NCBI GenBank assembly: GCA_021779195.1
Contig: JAJYBB010000005.1
Coordinates: forward strand, 93,185-157,184
Source of the DNA: Bacteroidota bacterium
Lineage (GTDB): Bacteria; Bacteroidota; Bacteroidia; Bacteroidales; Paludibacteraceae
DNA length: 64,000 nucleotides
Direction of reading: 5' to 3'
Below the pieces are notes generated by a model. That model was not told the DNA's origin. It saw nothing but the letters and a program-made list of their open reading frames with translations, and made no database searches. This document shows, piece after piece, positions 17,850 to 26,464 of the stretch. The translations under genes were made by a program, and so were the position numbers. Each line of letters starts with the position of its first letter. Position 1 is the stretch's first letter.

Positions 17850-18420
17850 AAAATTGTTGTTTTTCGTTAATAATGGTGTTAATAATATATATGCTGAATT
17901 TAATATTGAATCATATTTAAGTTTCATACGTTGCTTTAGATTTCTTATTTTTAAGAATTAATTAAACGTAGAATTCATTTTTTTTAATATAATGGGATCA
18001 AAAATAATAATTTTCTTTGATGAATAATCATCGCTTTGATGAATATTTATAGATTTTTTTGACAATAGTTTGTAAATGAATAGGTTGAAATTTTCCAATT
18101 TGTAAAGAATGATATTTTATTCAAAATTGATGCAAATATAACATATGATTGTTTCAATTATATTTCAATTTCGATAAACTTATCAACAATTTCATTAATA
18201 TTTTTTGGCTGATTTCTAAAAATGATTTTTTATTGTTGATTAGATAATGATAAATTTAATATAATGTTCGTGTTTTATTTCTAAATCATTATTTTAAACC
18301 TCAATTCAATTTTAATTTGTTATTTAAAATATGCGAATGTCCATTAATGTGAGTATGATAACACATCAATATCGATGAATTTTGTTTGACTGTATATATA
18401 TTTTAGCAGAATAACCGATG
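17850..18420. other. AT-rich divergent intergenic region
   Basis: Between the TonB receptor (minus) and mfd (plus). It contains TATTTTTG on the minus strand at 17999-18006, directly upstream of the 14-base element 17983-17996 shared with the lyase leader. This suggests a ~140-base leader for the receptor mRNA. A partial third copy (TTTAATATAATG) lies at 18255-18266, and another -7-like match (TATATTTG) at 18133-18140. No coding frame seen. Confidence 0.5.
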
Positions 18421-18451
18421 TTGGATGTTCTGAATAATTTAATTACTTTTG
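18421..18451 (+). promoter_or_regulatory. mfd promoter
   Basis: TTG (18421-18423), 20 bases, TACTTTTG (18444-18451): a full match to the Bacteroidetes housekeeping consensus, about 58 bases before the mfd start. Confidence 0.75.
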
Positions 18452-18509
18452 TTTACTCATTTTCCCGATTAATATTAACCATTAACAGTATTAACATAGT
18501 TTCGATATA

Positions 18510-21500
18510 TTGAATCTTTCTGACTTTCAACAACTTTACGCCTTACATCCTCAAGTTGAAGCACTTGTAAGTTGGGCTTCTACACATGAACCAAATCTAC
18601 AAATTTCCGGTTTAAGTGGATCTTCATTATCTTTAGTAGCAGCAACTGCATTCAAAAAATTAGTTCACACACATTTATTCGTTTTAAACGAAGTTGATGA
18701 AGCTGCTTATTTGTATCATGATTTAAAGCAATTGCTTTCAACTGATGATGTATTTTTCTTTCCTTCATCGTTTAAAAAAGCCATCAAACTTTCACAGTTA
18801 GATACTGCAAACGAGATTTTACGGACTGAAGTGCTCAATCGCTTGGTGAATACACCAAAACCTTGTATAATTGTTACTTATCCTGAATCGTTGATGCAAA
18901 AGGTAGTTTCGGCCAAGCAAATGCAATCGCAAATGCTGCGCATGCAAGTGGGTGATAATTTGGGTATCGATTTTGTGGTTGAGGTATTACAATCCTATCA
19001 TTTTGAGCGGGTTGATTTTGTTTATGAACCAGGACAATATGCTATTCGTGGAAGCATTGTTGATATCTTTTCGTTTGCAAATGAAATGCCGTATCGTTGC
19101 GACTTTTTCGGGGATGAAGTAGAAACAATTCGATTATTTGATATTGAGTCGCAACTTTCAAGAGATAAGCAAACGGAGATTATTATTATTCCTGATTTTC
19201 AGTTGGATAATTTGTCTTCTCATGTGCCATTTTGGGAATATTTGCCCAAAAATTGCTGGATCAGTTTTATGAATCTTGGATTTGTTCAACTTCGTATCAA
19301 TCAATTATATGATGAGGCTTTGATTAAAGCCAACGAATCGGAAGTAAGAACACCAACTTTGCATCATATGCTGATTACTGGAACAGACATAAACAATGTT
19401 TTAGCTTCATTTCGGATTCTTGAATGGTGCGAAAAATCTTTTCTTAAAAATAACACAGTTGTACAGTTTAATACATCGCCGCAATCAATTTTTCATAAAA
19501 ATTTTGATTTGATAGCCGATAATTTCAAACAAATGTCCGCACAGGGTTATCATTTGTACATTATGAGTGATAGTGTGAAACAAACTGACCGTATTACGGC
19601 AATATTTGCCGATCGCAATGATAATATTGAATTTCAACCGATAAAAAACACCTTGCATGAAGGATTTATTGACCACGATTTATCGATATTATGTTATACG
19701 GATCATCAAATTTTTGATCGTTTTCACAAATATCAACTTCGAAATGATCGTGCTAGATTAGGAAAAGTTGTAATGACTTTAAAGGAGTTAAATCAATTTC
19801 AAATTGGCGATTATCTGGTACATGTTGATCATGGTGTAGGAATTTTCGGTGGATTAGTCAGAACCAACGTGAATGGTAAAATGCAGGAAATGGTGAAATT
19901 AGTCTATAGAGATGATGATATTATCTTTGTCAGTATTCATTCTTTACATCGTATATCAAAATACAAAGGAAAAGAAGGTGAGCCACCTAAGATCAATAAA
20001 TTAGGCTCCGGTGCTTGGGAACGATTGAAGGAGCGAACGAAAACCAAAGTGAAAGATATTGCCCGTGAGCTGATTAAACTTTATGCCAAACGCAAAGCGG
20101 AATCCGGTTTTAGTTACTCGCCCGACAGCTATTTGCAGCAAGAATTGGAAGCATCGTTTGTTTATGAGGATACTCCAGATCAAATAAAAGCGACGGCAGA
20201 TTTAAAAAAAGATATGGAATCGACGCTTCCGATGGACCGGTTGATATGTGGTGACGTGGGTTTTGGCAAAACCGAAGTTGCTATTCGGGCTGCATTTAAA
20301 GCAGTTACTGATGGAAAACAAGTGGCGGTGCTTGTACCTACAACCGTTTTAGCATTACAACATTATAATACATTCAGGGAAAGATTAAAAGATTTTCCCT
20401 GTACGGTGGAATATCTCAGCAGAGCACGAAGCACGAAGCAAATAGGTGATTTACTTCAACGACTTACAGAAGGAAAGATTGATATTGTGATCGGCACTCA
20501 CAAACTGGTAGGAAAAAATGTGAAGTTTCATGATTTAGGATTGCTTATTATCGATGAGGAGCAAAAATTTGGAGTTTCGGTCAAAGAAAGATTAAAACAG
20601 CTGAAAATCAATGTCGACACATTAACACTGACAGCTACACCAATTCCACGCACCCTTCAATTTTCATTATTGGGTGCCCGTGATTTATCGATTATTAATA
20701 CGCCGCCACCAAATCGTTATCCTGTTCAAACGGAAATTCATACATTTGATGAAGATGTAATCCGCGAAGCTATTCAGTTAGAAATGAATCGGAACGGACA
20801 AGTGTTTTTTGTAAATAATCGGATTCAGAATATTTACTCTATCGAAAATTTAATCAGGCGATTGGTACCGGGTTGTCGTGTAGTGGTTGGACACGGGCAA
20901 ATGCCGGCTGAAAAGTTGGAGGAAGTGATTGTTGATTTTATCAATTATGAATACGACGTGCTCGTAGCTACAACCATTATTGAATCAGGGATAGATATTC
21001 CGAATGTAAATACGATTATTGTAAATAGTTCACATAACTTCGGTTTAAGCGATTTACATCAATTGCGCGGTAGGGTTGGTCGAAGTAACCGTAAAGCATA
21101 TTGTTATTTGCTGGCTCCGGAATTAAGCTTATTGACTTCGGATGCGCGGCGTCGATTACAAGCCATAGAAACATTTTCGGAACTTGGCAGCGGATTTAAT
21201 ATTTCAATGCAGGATTTGGATATTCGTGGTGCAGGGAATCTTCTCGGGTCCGAACAAAGTGGTTTCATTGCAGATTTGGGCTACGAAACTTATCAGAAAA
21301 TTCTGAACGAAGCAGTGCATGAATTGAAGGATGAGGAATTTGCTGATTTATATGCTGATCAACGGGATGAAAAATCTGATTCAAAAGCTTTTGTTACTGA
21401 TTGTCAGGTTGATACTGATTTGGAAATTATGTTTTCGGCTGAGTACATTGAAAATGTTTCAGAACGAATCAGTTTGTACAGAGAGTTAGATAATATTGAA

Positions 21501-21845
21501 ACTGAAGCTGAATTAGTTGCATTTGTGGAGCGCTTAGAAGATCGTTTTGGAAAAATTCCTTCTCAAGCTCAAAGCCTTATTTTGGTTGTTCGTCTTCGCT
21601 GGCTTGCAATGCGCTTTGGTGTTGAAAAGTTAGTGTTGAAAAATGAACGAATGACGGCATTTTTAGTTTCAAATCCACAGTCCATATATTATCAGTCAGA
21701 AACCTTCGGAAAAGTTCTGCGATTTATGACAACTCATCCGCGTCGATGTCAACTTCGGGATCAAAACCATCGCCGTTCAGTGATATTCAATGATGTACAA
21801 TCAATTGAAAAAGCATTTGAAATTTTTAAAGAAATTGAAAGGTAG
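18510..21845 (+). CDS. mfd: transcription-repair coupling factor Mfd
   Basis: 1111 residues, a usual length for the family. Mfd is an ATP-driven translocase that removes RNA polymerase stalled at DNA lesions and recruits UvrA. Visible in order: a UvrB-like N-terminal region (YEPGQYAIRGSIVDIFSF near 175), the CarD-like RNA polymerase-interaction domain (IGDYLVHVDHGVGIFGG near 435), helicase motifs with Walker A GDVGFGKT (581-588), the DEEQ box (682-685), LTATPIPRT and QLRGRVGRSNRKAYCYL, and the TRCF C-terminal domain. The start is TTG at 18510; an in-frame stop at 18492 and no ATG in between make this the only good choice. MNLSDFQQLYALHP matches the family start. A consensus promoter precedes it. 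Confidence 0.97.
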   Translation: MNLSDFQQLYALHPQVEALVSWASTHEPNLQISGLSGSSLSLVAATAFKKLVHTHLFVLNEVDEAAYLYHDLKQLLSTDDVFFFPSSFKKAIKLSQLDTANEILRTEVLNRLVNTPKPCIIVTYPESLMQKVVSAKQMQSQMLRMQVGDNLGIDFVVEVLQSYHFERVDFVYEPGQYAIRGSIVDIFSFANEMPYRCDFFGDEVETIRLFDIESQLSRDKQTEIIIIPDFQLDNLSSHVPFWEYLPKNCWISFMNLGFVQLRINQLYDEALIKANESEVRTPTLHHMLITGTDINNVLASFRILEWCEKSFLKNNTVVQFNTSPQSIFHKNFDLIADNFKQMSAQGYHLYIMSDSVKQTDRITAIFADRNDNIEFQPIKNTLHEGFIDHDLSILCYTDHQIFDRFHKYQLRNDRARLGKVVMTLKELNQFQIGDYLVHVDHGVGIFGGLVRTNVNGKMQEMVKLVYRDDDIIFVSIHSLHRISKYKGKEGEPPKINKLGSGAWERLKERTKTKVKDIARELIKLYAKRKAESGFSYSPDSYLQQELEASFVYEDTPDQIKATADLKKDMESTLPMDRLICGDVGFGKTEVAIRAAFKAVTDGKQVAVLVPTTVLALQHYNTFRERLKDFPCTVEYLSRARSTKQIGDLLQRLTEGKIDIVIGTHKLVGKNVKFHDLGLLIIDEEQKFGVSVKERLKQLKINVDTLTLTATPIPRTLQFSLLGARDLSIINTPPPNRYPVQTEIHTFDEDVIREAIQLEMNRNGQVFFVNNRIQNIYSIENLIRRLVPGCRVVVGHGQMPAEKLEEVIVDFINYEYDVLVATTIIESGIDIPNVNTIIVNSSHNFGLSDLHQLRGRVGRSNRKAYCYLLAPELSLLTSDARRRLQAIETFSELGSGFNISMQDLDIRGAGNLLGSEQSGFIADLGYETYQKILNEAVHELKDEEFADLYADQRDEKSDSKAFVTDCQVDTDLEIMFSAEYIENVSERISLYRELDNIETEAELVAFVERLEDRFGKIPSQAQSLILVVRLRWLAMRFGVEKLVLKNERMTAFLVSNPQSIYYQSETFGKVLRFMTTHPRRCQLRDQNHRRSVIFNDVQSIEKAFEIFKEIER

Positions 21846-21876
21846 GTTTTTGAATTACCATGGAGAGTGAAAAAAA

Positions 21877-22066
21877 TGAAAAAACCGCATTGTCATTAGT
21901 TGAGAAAACTCCTATAAATAGGATTTGAGGGGTTTGCTTTCTTTGTAATCTGCCGTCCACAAGGGATACCCCTAAGGGTGCAGCCCGCCATTGAAAACCG
22001 AACTTTCCTCGTTAATTTTTTAATGTTGAGTTTTCCAATCTCAGTACAATGCGGTTCGTTTCTTAA
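21877..22066 (-). ncRNA. structured small RNA candidate with 6S RNA-like architecture
   Basis: The predicted minus-strand RNA is ~190 nt. Its ends pair: 22046-22056 with 21883-21893 (11 bp, AACCGCATTGT and complement), then a symmetric 11/11-base internal loop, then a further 7 bp (22028-22034 with 21905-21911). The closing stem is followed by a run of six U, so it doubles as terminator. The interior is more GC-rich than its surroundings and contains small hairpins such as ACCC-TTAG-GGGT. A -7 element (TATATTTG) sits just upstream. Length, long closing stem, bubble and terminator fit the 6S RNA plan, including the Bacteroidales-1 type as I recall it; the sequence family is not confirmed. GAGGAAAGTTCGG recalls RNase P RNA, but the transcript is too short for that. 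Confidence 0.6.
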
Positions 22067-22072
22067 CTGATG

Positions 22073-22080
22073 CAAATATA
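22073..22080 (-). promoter_or_regulatory. -7 element for the small RNA
   Basis: CAAATATA on the plus strand reads TATATTTG on the minus strand, matching TAnnTTTG, with the predicted RNA start ~6 bases downstream. There is no good -33 TTG. Confidence 0.5.
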
Positions 22081-22308
22081 CTGCTATTTTTCAATTTAAA
22101 TTCAGTTATCAATGAAATTATTAGTTAAATCATTGTTTTTTTGTAATTTTTGATGCAATCAATATTTTAATATAAGATTAAGACGTTGAATGACAAATAA
22201 AAACAAAATTTCAATATTAACTAATTACAGGGATTTGTTCATTTTATTTTTCCGTAATCAGTTTTCTAAAAAACTTGGATAAAATTTTCGCAATTAAAAG
22301 AAAATATC

Positions 22309-22316
22309 TACTTTTG
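22309..22316 (+). promoter_or_regulatory. -7 element of the membrane TPR gene
   Basis: TACTTTTG lies 52 bases before the ATG at 22368. Because transcription would start near 22323, the in-frame TTG at 22275 cannot be the translation start, which supports 22368. Confidence 0.55.
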
Positions 22317-22367
22317 CAACACTGTAAGAAATTAATTTACAAAATTGAATTTATAACACCCTATTTT

Positions 22368-23045
22368 ATGTCGAAAAAACCAAATCAAAAACACGACGAG
22401 TTAGAAAATGTTGAACACGCATTATCAGCTTCCGAGCTATTTATTGAAAAATATCAAAAGCAAATTTTAATTACCGTAGGGATCATAGTTTTAATTGTCC
22501 TATCTGTATTGTCATTCCGCAATTTTTACTTACAACCCCGCGAAATAGCTGCTGAAAACGAAATGTACAAAGCGCAGGCGTTTTTTGCTGCCGATTCATT
22601 TAAAATTGCATTAGATGGTAAGTTTGATCAAACGATAGGATTTAAAGAAATTGCTTCGGAATACAGTTTGACTTCTTCGGGTAAACTTGCAGCTGCTTAT
22701 GCAGGTATATGTTATTATAAATTAGGGCAATATGAAGATGCAATCAAATTTTTAACTCAATATGATGGCGATGATAATTACTTTAAAACAACGGTTATTG
22801 GACTTACTGGTGATGCATATGTCAATTTAGGCGAAAACAATAAAGCATTGAGTTGCTTTAAGAAAGCTGCAGATATGAAAAATAGTGTGTTGAGCCCAAT
22901 TTATATAAAGAAAGCCGGTTTGGTTTATGAATTATTAAAACAGCCTACTAATGCTGAAATGGAATATCAATTGATAAAAGATAATTATCCTAAAAGTACA
23001 GAAGCTACAGATATTGACAAGTATCTGGCACGTGTACAAAAATAA
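22368..23045 (+). CDS. membrane-anchored tetratricopeptide repeat protein
   Basis: 225 residues from the ATG at 22368. One transmembrane segment (ILITVGIIVLIVLSVLSF, ~38-55) follows a short polar N-terminus, then a helical periplasmic part with TPR motifs (LAAAYAGICYYKLGQYEDAI; GDAYVNLGENNKALSCFKKA; YIKKAGLVYELLKQPTNA). The layout resembles YfgM/BamD-neighbourhood proteins and the DUF2133-like TPR_21 family, which assist envelope protein biogenesis; no specific partner can be read from the sequence. An intrinsic terminator follows, and ribH lies downstream. Confidence 0.8.
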   Translation: MSKKPNQKHDELENVEHALSASELFIEKYQKQILITVGIIVLIVLSVLSFRNFYLQPREIAAENEMYKAQAFFAADSFKIALDGKFDQTIGFKEIASEYSLTSSGKLAAAYAGICYYKLGQYEDAIKFLTQYDGDDNYFKTTVIGLTGDAYVNLGENNKALSCFKKAADMKNSVLSPIYIKKAGLVYELLKQPTNAEMEYQLIKDNYPKSTEATDIDKYLARVQK

Positions 23046-23070
23046 ACATATCCTTTCTCTGAACATAAAG

Positions 23071-23102
23071 GCTGCTTGCTCATGACGGGAAGTAGCTTTT
23101 TT
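23071..23102 (+). terminator. intrinsic terminator after the TPR gene
   Basis: GCTGCTT (23071-23077) pairs with AAGTAGC (23090-23096, one G-U pair), followed directly by six T. Confidence 0.75.
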
Positions 23103-23169
23103 GTTTCGGAAATTCTTAATCTTTTCATTCATTTTTCGGCTCAACAAATAAATTTTAAATTATACCAAT

Positions 23170-23664
23170 ATGGCAACACGATACCAAAATCTTTCGGAAT
23201 ACAATGCTGAATTGATGCCTGATAAAGAAATAGTTAGTGGACAACTTTATGCCATTGCTGTAGCAGACTGGAATCCTCAAATTACGCATACTATGTTACA
23301 GGGAGCGATTGACACTCTACAATTGGTTGGGGTAAAATCTGAGAATATTACCGTTGTTCATGTTCCTGGCACCATTGAATTAACTTTCGCTGCCAAAAAG
23401 CTGATTCAAATGGAAAAATTTAATTCCATTATAGTCATTGGATGCGTAATTCAGGGAGATACACCTCATTTTACCTATGTTTGCCAAAGTGTTACAACAG
23501 GTATTACATCCCTGAATTTAAGTGAAAATTCATGCCCTGTCATATTTGGCGTGCTCACTACCAATACTCTGCAACAAGCCTTAGACAGGGCAGGAGGCGT
23601 ACATGGAAATAAGGGCGTAGAAGCAGCTACAACTGCCGTAAAAATGGCAAATTTTGTTTGGTAA
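23170..23664 (+). CDS. ribH: 6,7-dimethyl-8-ribityllumazine synthase
   Basis: 164 residues, the normal size. Lumazine synthase condenses 5-amino-6-ribitylamino-uracil with 3,4-dihydroxy-2-butanone 4-phosphate, the penultimate step of riboflavin synthesis, usually as an icosahedral capsid in the cytoplasm. Conserved features: AVADWNPQITHTML near 35-48, VPGTIELTFAAKKL (~67-80), VIGCVIQGDTPHFTYVC with the catalytic His near 107, FGVLTTNTLQQALDRAGG, and the C-terminal NKGVEAATTAVKMA. No other rib genes are nearby, so it is a stand-alone gene, in the region of the TPR protein but separated from it by a terminator. Confidence 0.96.
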   Translation: MATRYQNLSEYNAELMPDKEIVSGQLYAIAVADWNPQITHTMLQGAIDTLQLVGVKSENITVVHVPGTIELTFAAKKLIQMEKFNSIIVIGCVIQGDTPHFTYVCQSVTTGITSLNLSENSCPVIFGVLTTNTLQQALDRAGGVHGNKGVEAATTAVKMANFVW

Positions 23665-23688
23665 ATTCATTTTTTTAATTTATCTTTG
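23658..23688 (+). promoter_or_regulatory. promoter of the tRNA-Tyr/tRNA-Gly unit
   Basis: TTG (23658-23660), 20 bases, TATCTTTG (23681-23688). The TTG overlaps the last codons of ribH. The start would be about 18 bases before tRNA-Tyr. Confidence 0.75.
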
Positions 23689-23712
23689 CATCGCTTTTTA
23701 AGAAAACTTTTG

Positions 23713-23795
23713 GGGCAGTTACCAAAGTGGCCAACTGGGGCTGACTGTAACTCAGCTGTCTTTCGACTTCGGAGGTTCGAATCCTTCACTGCCCA
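23713..23795 (+). tRNA. tRNA-Tyr (anticodon GTA)
   Basis: Acceptor stem GGGCAGT pairs with ACTGCCC and A is the discriminator. The anticodon arm GCTGA-CTGTAAC-TCAGC carries GTA at 23747-23749. A long variable arm (type II tRNA) and the TTCGAAT T-loop are present. CCA is not encoded. Length 83. Confidence 0.95.
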
Positions 23796-23798
23796 CAT

Positions 23799-23871
23799 TA
23801 CCAGTTCGCAGTTCAGAGTTATCAGGTGTCAGTTCGCTGTCAACTATCAATTATCAGCTGTCAACTAAATT
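23799..23871 (+). repeat. degenerate short repeats in the tRNA spacer
   Basis: The spacer between the two tRNAs is built from variants of CAGTTCG-CAGTTCAG-GTCAGTTC and CAACTATCAATTATCAGCTG-type heptamers. This is a low-complexity, slippage-like tract with no coding potential. Confidence 0.5.
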
Positions 23872-23944
23872 GCGGAAGTAGCTCAGTCGATAGAGCATTA
23901 GCCTTCCAAGCTGAGGGTCGCGGGTTTGAGTCCCGTCTTCCGCT
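23872..23944 (+). tRNA. tRNA-Gly (anticodon TCC)
   Basis: Acceptor GCGGAAG pairs with CTTCCGC, discriminator T. The anticodon loop CTTCCAA gives TCC at 23905-23907. The D-arm (GCTCAGTCGATAGAGC) and T-arm (GTTTGAGTC) are normal. Length 73, no encoded CCA. Probably transcribed together with tRNA-Tyr. Confidence 0.95.
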
Positions 23945-23972
23945 CTTTTTTAAGAGTGATTTGCATTTATGC

Positions 23973-24013
23973 AAAAAGAGAGATATTGATTTATTTTCAG
24001 TATCTCTCTTTTT
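23973..24013. terminator. bidirectional terminator between tRNA-Gly and the flippase gene
   Basis: AAAAAGAGAGATA (23973-23985) and its exact complement (24001-24013) form a 13-bp stem with T-runs in both directions. It can end both the tRNA unit (plus) and the glycan operon (minus). Confidence 0.85.
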
Positions 24014-24041
24014 ACGTTCAGACTATAAATGGCTATGGAAA

Positions 24042-25319
24042 TTATTCTATTTCGTTATAAGCCTTTTGATAATAAAGTCGAGAGCTGATCATAAATACCA
24101 ATCCGCCAAAAACAGATGCATAACACGCTCCAATAATTCCAAAGAAATGAACAAGTATTCCAATTGAAAGAAGATTAAATATTAAAGTAATTAGGCTGAT
24201 ATACACGTTATATTGGATTTTACCCAGACTAAAAATTGCACCATTCTGAAGCTGAACCAATTGTCGTAAACTCCATCCAATAGCAAGCAAGGGAAAATAT
24301 TGGAACGATTCGTTGTACTTGCCACTAAAAATAAAATTTATTAAGGGTGGAAATACCAATAGAACAGCACCTAAGGTTGCAAAAACCCCGGTATAAAGCA
24401 AAAAATTATAACGTTTAAAAGCCATGTGAAAATCAGCTTTTTGATTGTTTAAAGCTGAGAAATAGGGAATCGTGATTTGTTGTACTGTGCTTGGAAAGAA
24501 TCTAAATACAACAGTGAGTGTAAGTGCAAAACTGTAAAATCCGATTTTATGCATATCGGAAGTTAAATAGCTAATTAACAATATATCTACATAAGCTGAT
24601 AATTCAGACAGGAAATATGCTGCCATTGCATTTCGTGCAAATTGCCAATGAATATTGAATAATTTAAAATGTTGGAACGAAAAAATTTCTTTATGTTCAA
24701 ATTTTCCTACTAATTTTATACATATCACCAACATTACTGCAAAGCTAATGTTGTAGGCAAGGTAATAACCTTTAATACCTATAAAATAGGTAATAATAAC
24801 TATTAAAAGAATTGATATCAATTTATTGGATATGGTCAGTTTCGAAATGAGTTTCATTTTTTTGATGGCTTGAAAGTAAGAAACAAAAACCATAAAAAGA
24901 GAATTGGTGATAATGGGAAATAATCCCAATGGAATCAGATTTCGAATGATAACATCGGAAGAAAAAAATCTTAAATAATTTAATATCAAAACTATGCAAT
25001 ATAAAGATATCGTTGAAATTAATGTAAATAATAATGCCGAACGAAACAAATGTTGTTTTTCTACATTCGTTCTATTTTCAGAACAAAGTTTTAGCGTTGA
25101 ACTATTGAACCCCATTCCGGCAAAAATGAGTATGATCGAAAGGTAAGTTTGTACTATCTTGATTCTGCCAATATCATCGGGTGAGAGAATGCCTGCAACA
25201 AAAAGTTGGGATGCAAAGGATACCAACTGAATCAGCATGTTAGCCGATAACAGGTGAAAAAATCCTTTTTGACGGACATTTTTCAAAAAATTGAGTTCAA
25301 ATTGCCAAATTGAATTCAT
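24042..25319 (-). CDS. polysaccharide/oligosaccharide flippase (Wzx/MATE-like)
   Basis: 425 residues that are almost entirely hydrophobic, with about 12 membrane segments in the MOP-superfamily pattern; the first contains LSANMLIQLVSFASQLFVAGILSPDDIG, typical of the family's N-terminus. Such proteins flip lipid-linked oligosaccharides or glycans across the inner membrane. It is the last gene of a three-gene minus-strand operon and overlaps the upstream glycosyltransferase gene by four bases (ATGA), implying translational coupling. The substrate is presumably the product of that glycosyltransferase. No polymerase (Wzy) or ligase gene is close by. Confidence 0.88.
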   Translation of the reverse strand: MNSIWQFELNFLKNVRQKGFFHLLSANMLIQLVSFASQLFVAGILSPDDIGRIKIVQTYLSIILIFAGMGFNSSTLKLCSENRTNVEKQHLFRSALLFTLISTISLYCIVLILNYLRFFSSDVIIRNLIPLGLFPIITNSLFMVFVSYFQAIKKMKLISKLTISNKLISILLIVIITYFIGIKGYYLAYNISFAVMLVICIKLVGKFEHKEIFSFQHFKLFNIHWQFARNAMAAYFLSELSAYVDILLISYLTSDMHKIGFYSFALTLTVVFRFFPSTVQQITIPYFSALNNQKADFHMAFKRYNFLLYTGVFATLGAVLLVFPPLINFIFSGKYNESFQYFPLLAIGWSLRQLVQLQNGAIFSLGKIQYNVYISLITLIFNLLSIGILVHFFGIIGACYASVFGGLVFMISSRLYYQKAYNEIE

Positions 25320-26464
25320 GGTTTGATAGTTGACGACATAGATTGAATAAATGACAAAAACTTGGATTCAATATTATTCCAATTGAAAATCTTTCTTGAA
25401 ATATTCAATGCATTGTTACATTGAGTTTTATATAAAAATTCGTCATCGATATAATTCATAATTTGTTGTGCAATTTTTTCATAATCGTTCGGTTGAACTA
25501 AAAATCCAAAATTAAAATCAGGTATTGACTTGTGGATTGATGTTAAATCTGTGTAAATCAGAGGTCTACCGCAAGCCGCATAATAAAATAATTTAATGGG
25601 GAGGCACAACCTATTTTCCAAATCTTTAATTCGAAGGTCTAAAAATATATGCGTGTTGCCAATTATGCTGCAATAATCTCTAAAATCGAGAAAATGAATG
25701 TGTTCAATTTGGAAGTTTTGCGGTAAACCAATAGTTAATGTTTCAAAGAAGTATTGGTCGTTGGAAGTTGGAAATTCACCGATAAGCCGTAATTTAAACT
25801 TCTGTCCGATTCGTATGCCGGCGGCTATTGATATCGCTTTAATAACAGCATCGATTCCTTTGTCTTTATTTAATAACCCACTGAAAGTAAGATGTATATC
25901 GGTTTTAAATTTATCTATCGGATAATTTTTTATATATTTTAAATTGGGATAATATGGCAATAAAAGAGATGGTTTCCAAAAATATAAAATCCGAAATGGG
26001 AATGATTTAAAATATTCACCAAATATAAATCCTGAACAAATTAGTCCGGCATATAAATTTATGAAAATCAATGATATAAACTTTGTGTATTTACGAAAGC
26101 CGGAAATGAACGCCATATTTTTTTTTGAAGGAATCCATTCAGTTATATCGTAAATAATTTTTACAGGATTCTTTTTTTTATACAGATGTGCTGCAATTAC
26201 AGCTATTGGCATATCGGCAATGATAAGTTGAGGGTGCGAGATATTCAATCGTTTTAATATTGTCTGCAATTTTTCATGTATTGTCATTGCCTTGTCGTCA
26301 AATGACCGAATAAGTATTTGATCTGCAATTTCTTCTCTAAACTCTTTGGTTGATATAATTTCAATTTCAAATCCTGATTTCACCAAAGCTGTAGCTTGAT
26401 GATAAAATACACGATCATCTTTAGATAAATGACCGGTACAAAGAAATAAGATTTTTGAAATCAT
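25316..26464 (-). CDS. glycosyltransferase (GT-B fold, group 1-like)
   Basis: 382 residues. The N-terminal half has the Rossmann-like start KILFLCTGHLSKDDRVFYHQATALVKSGFEIEII; the C-terminal half has LTFSGLLNKDKGIDAVIKAI and KLFYYAACGRPLIYTDLTSIHKSI, a weak form of the GT4/GT1 donor-binding region in which the usual E-x7-E is altered. It is probably a cytoplasmic or membrane-associated enzyme adding a sugar to a lipid-linked or peptide-linked acceptor. Both ends overlap neighbours by four bases (FemAB-like gene upstream, flippase downstream). Donor sugar and acceptor are unknown. Confidence 0.82.
   Translation of the reverse strand: MISKILFLCTGHLSKDDRVFYHQATALVKSGFEIEIISTKEFREEIADQILIRSFDDKAMTIHEKLQTILKRLNISHPQLIIADMPIAVIAAHLYKKKNPVKIIYDITEWIPSKKNMAFISGFRKYTKFISLIFINLYAGLICSGFIFGEYFKSFPFRILYFWKPSLLLPYYPNLKYIKNYPIDKFKTDIHLTFSGLLNKDKGIDAVIKAISIAAGIRIGQKFKLRLIGEFPTSNDQYFFETLTIGLPQNFQIEHIHFLDFRDYCSIIGNTHIFLDLRIKDLENRLCLPIKLFYYAACGRPLIYTDLTSIHKSIPDFNFGFLVQPNDYEKIAQQIMNYIDDEFLYKTQCNNALNISRKIFNWNNIESKFLSFIQSMSSTIKP

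Noticed and set aside
21877..22066. RNase P RNA as identity of the small RNA
   Set aside because: Only the GAGGAAAGTTCGG-like block is shared; the transcript is about half the usual length and the other conserved regions are not seen.
23686..23868. 60-codon plus frame
   Set aside because: It runs through tRNA-Tyr and the repeat spacer; a shadow of the RNA gene.
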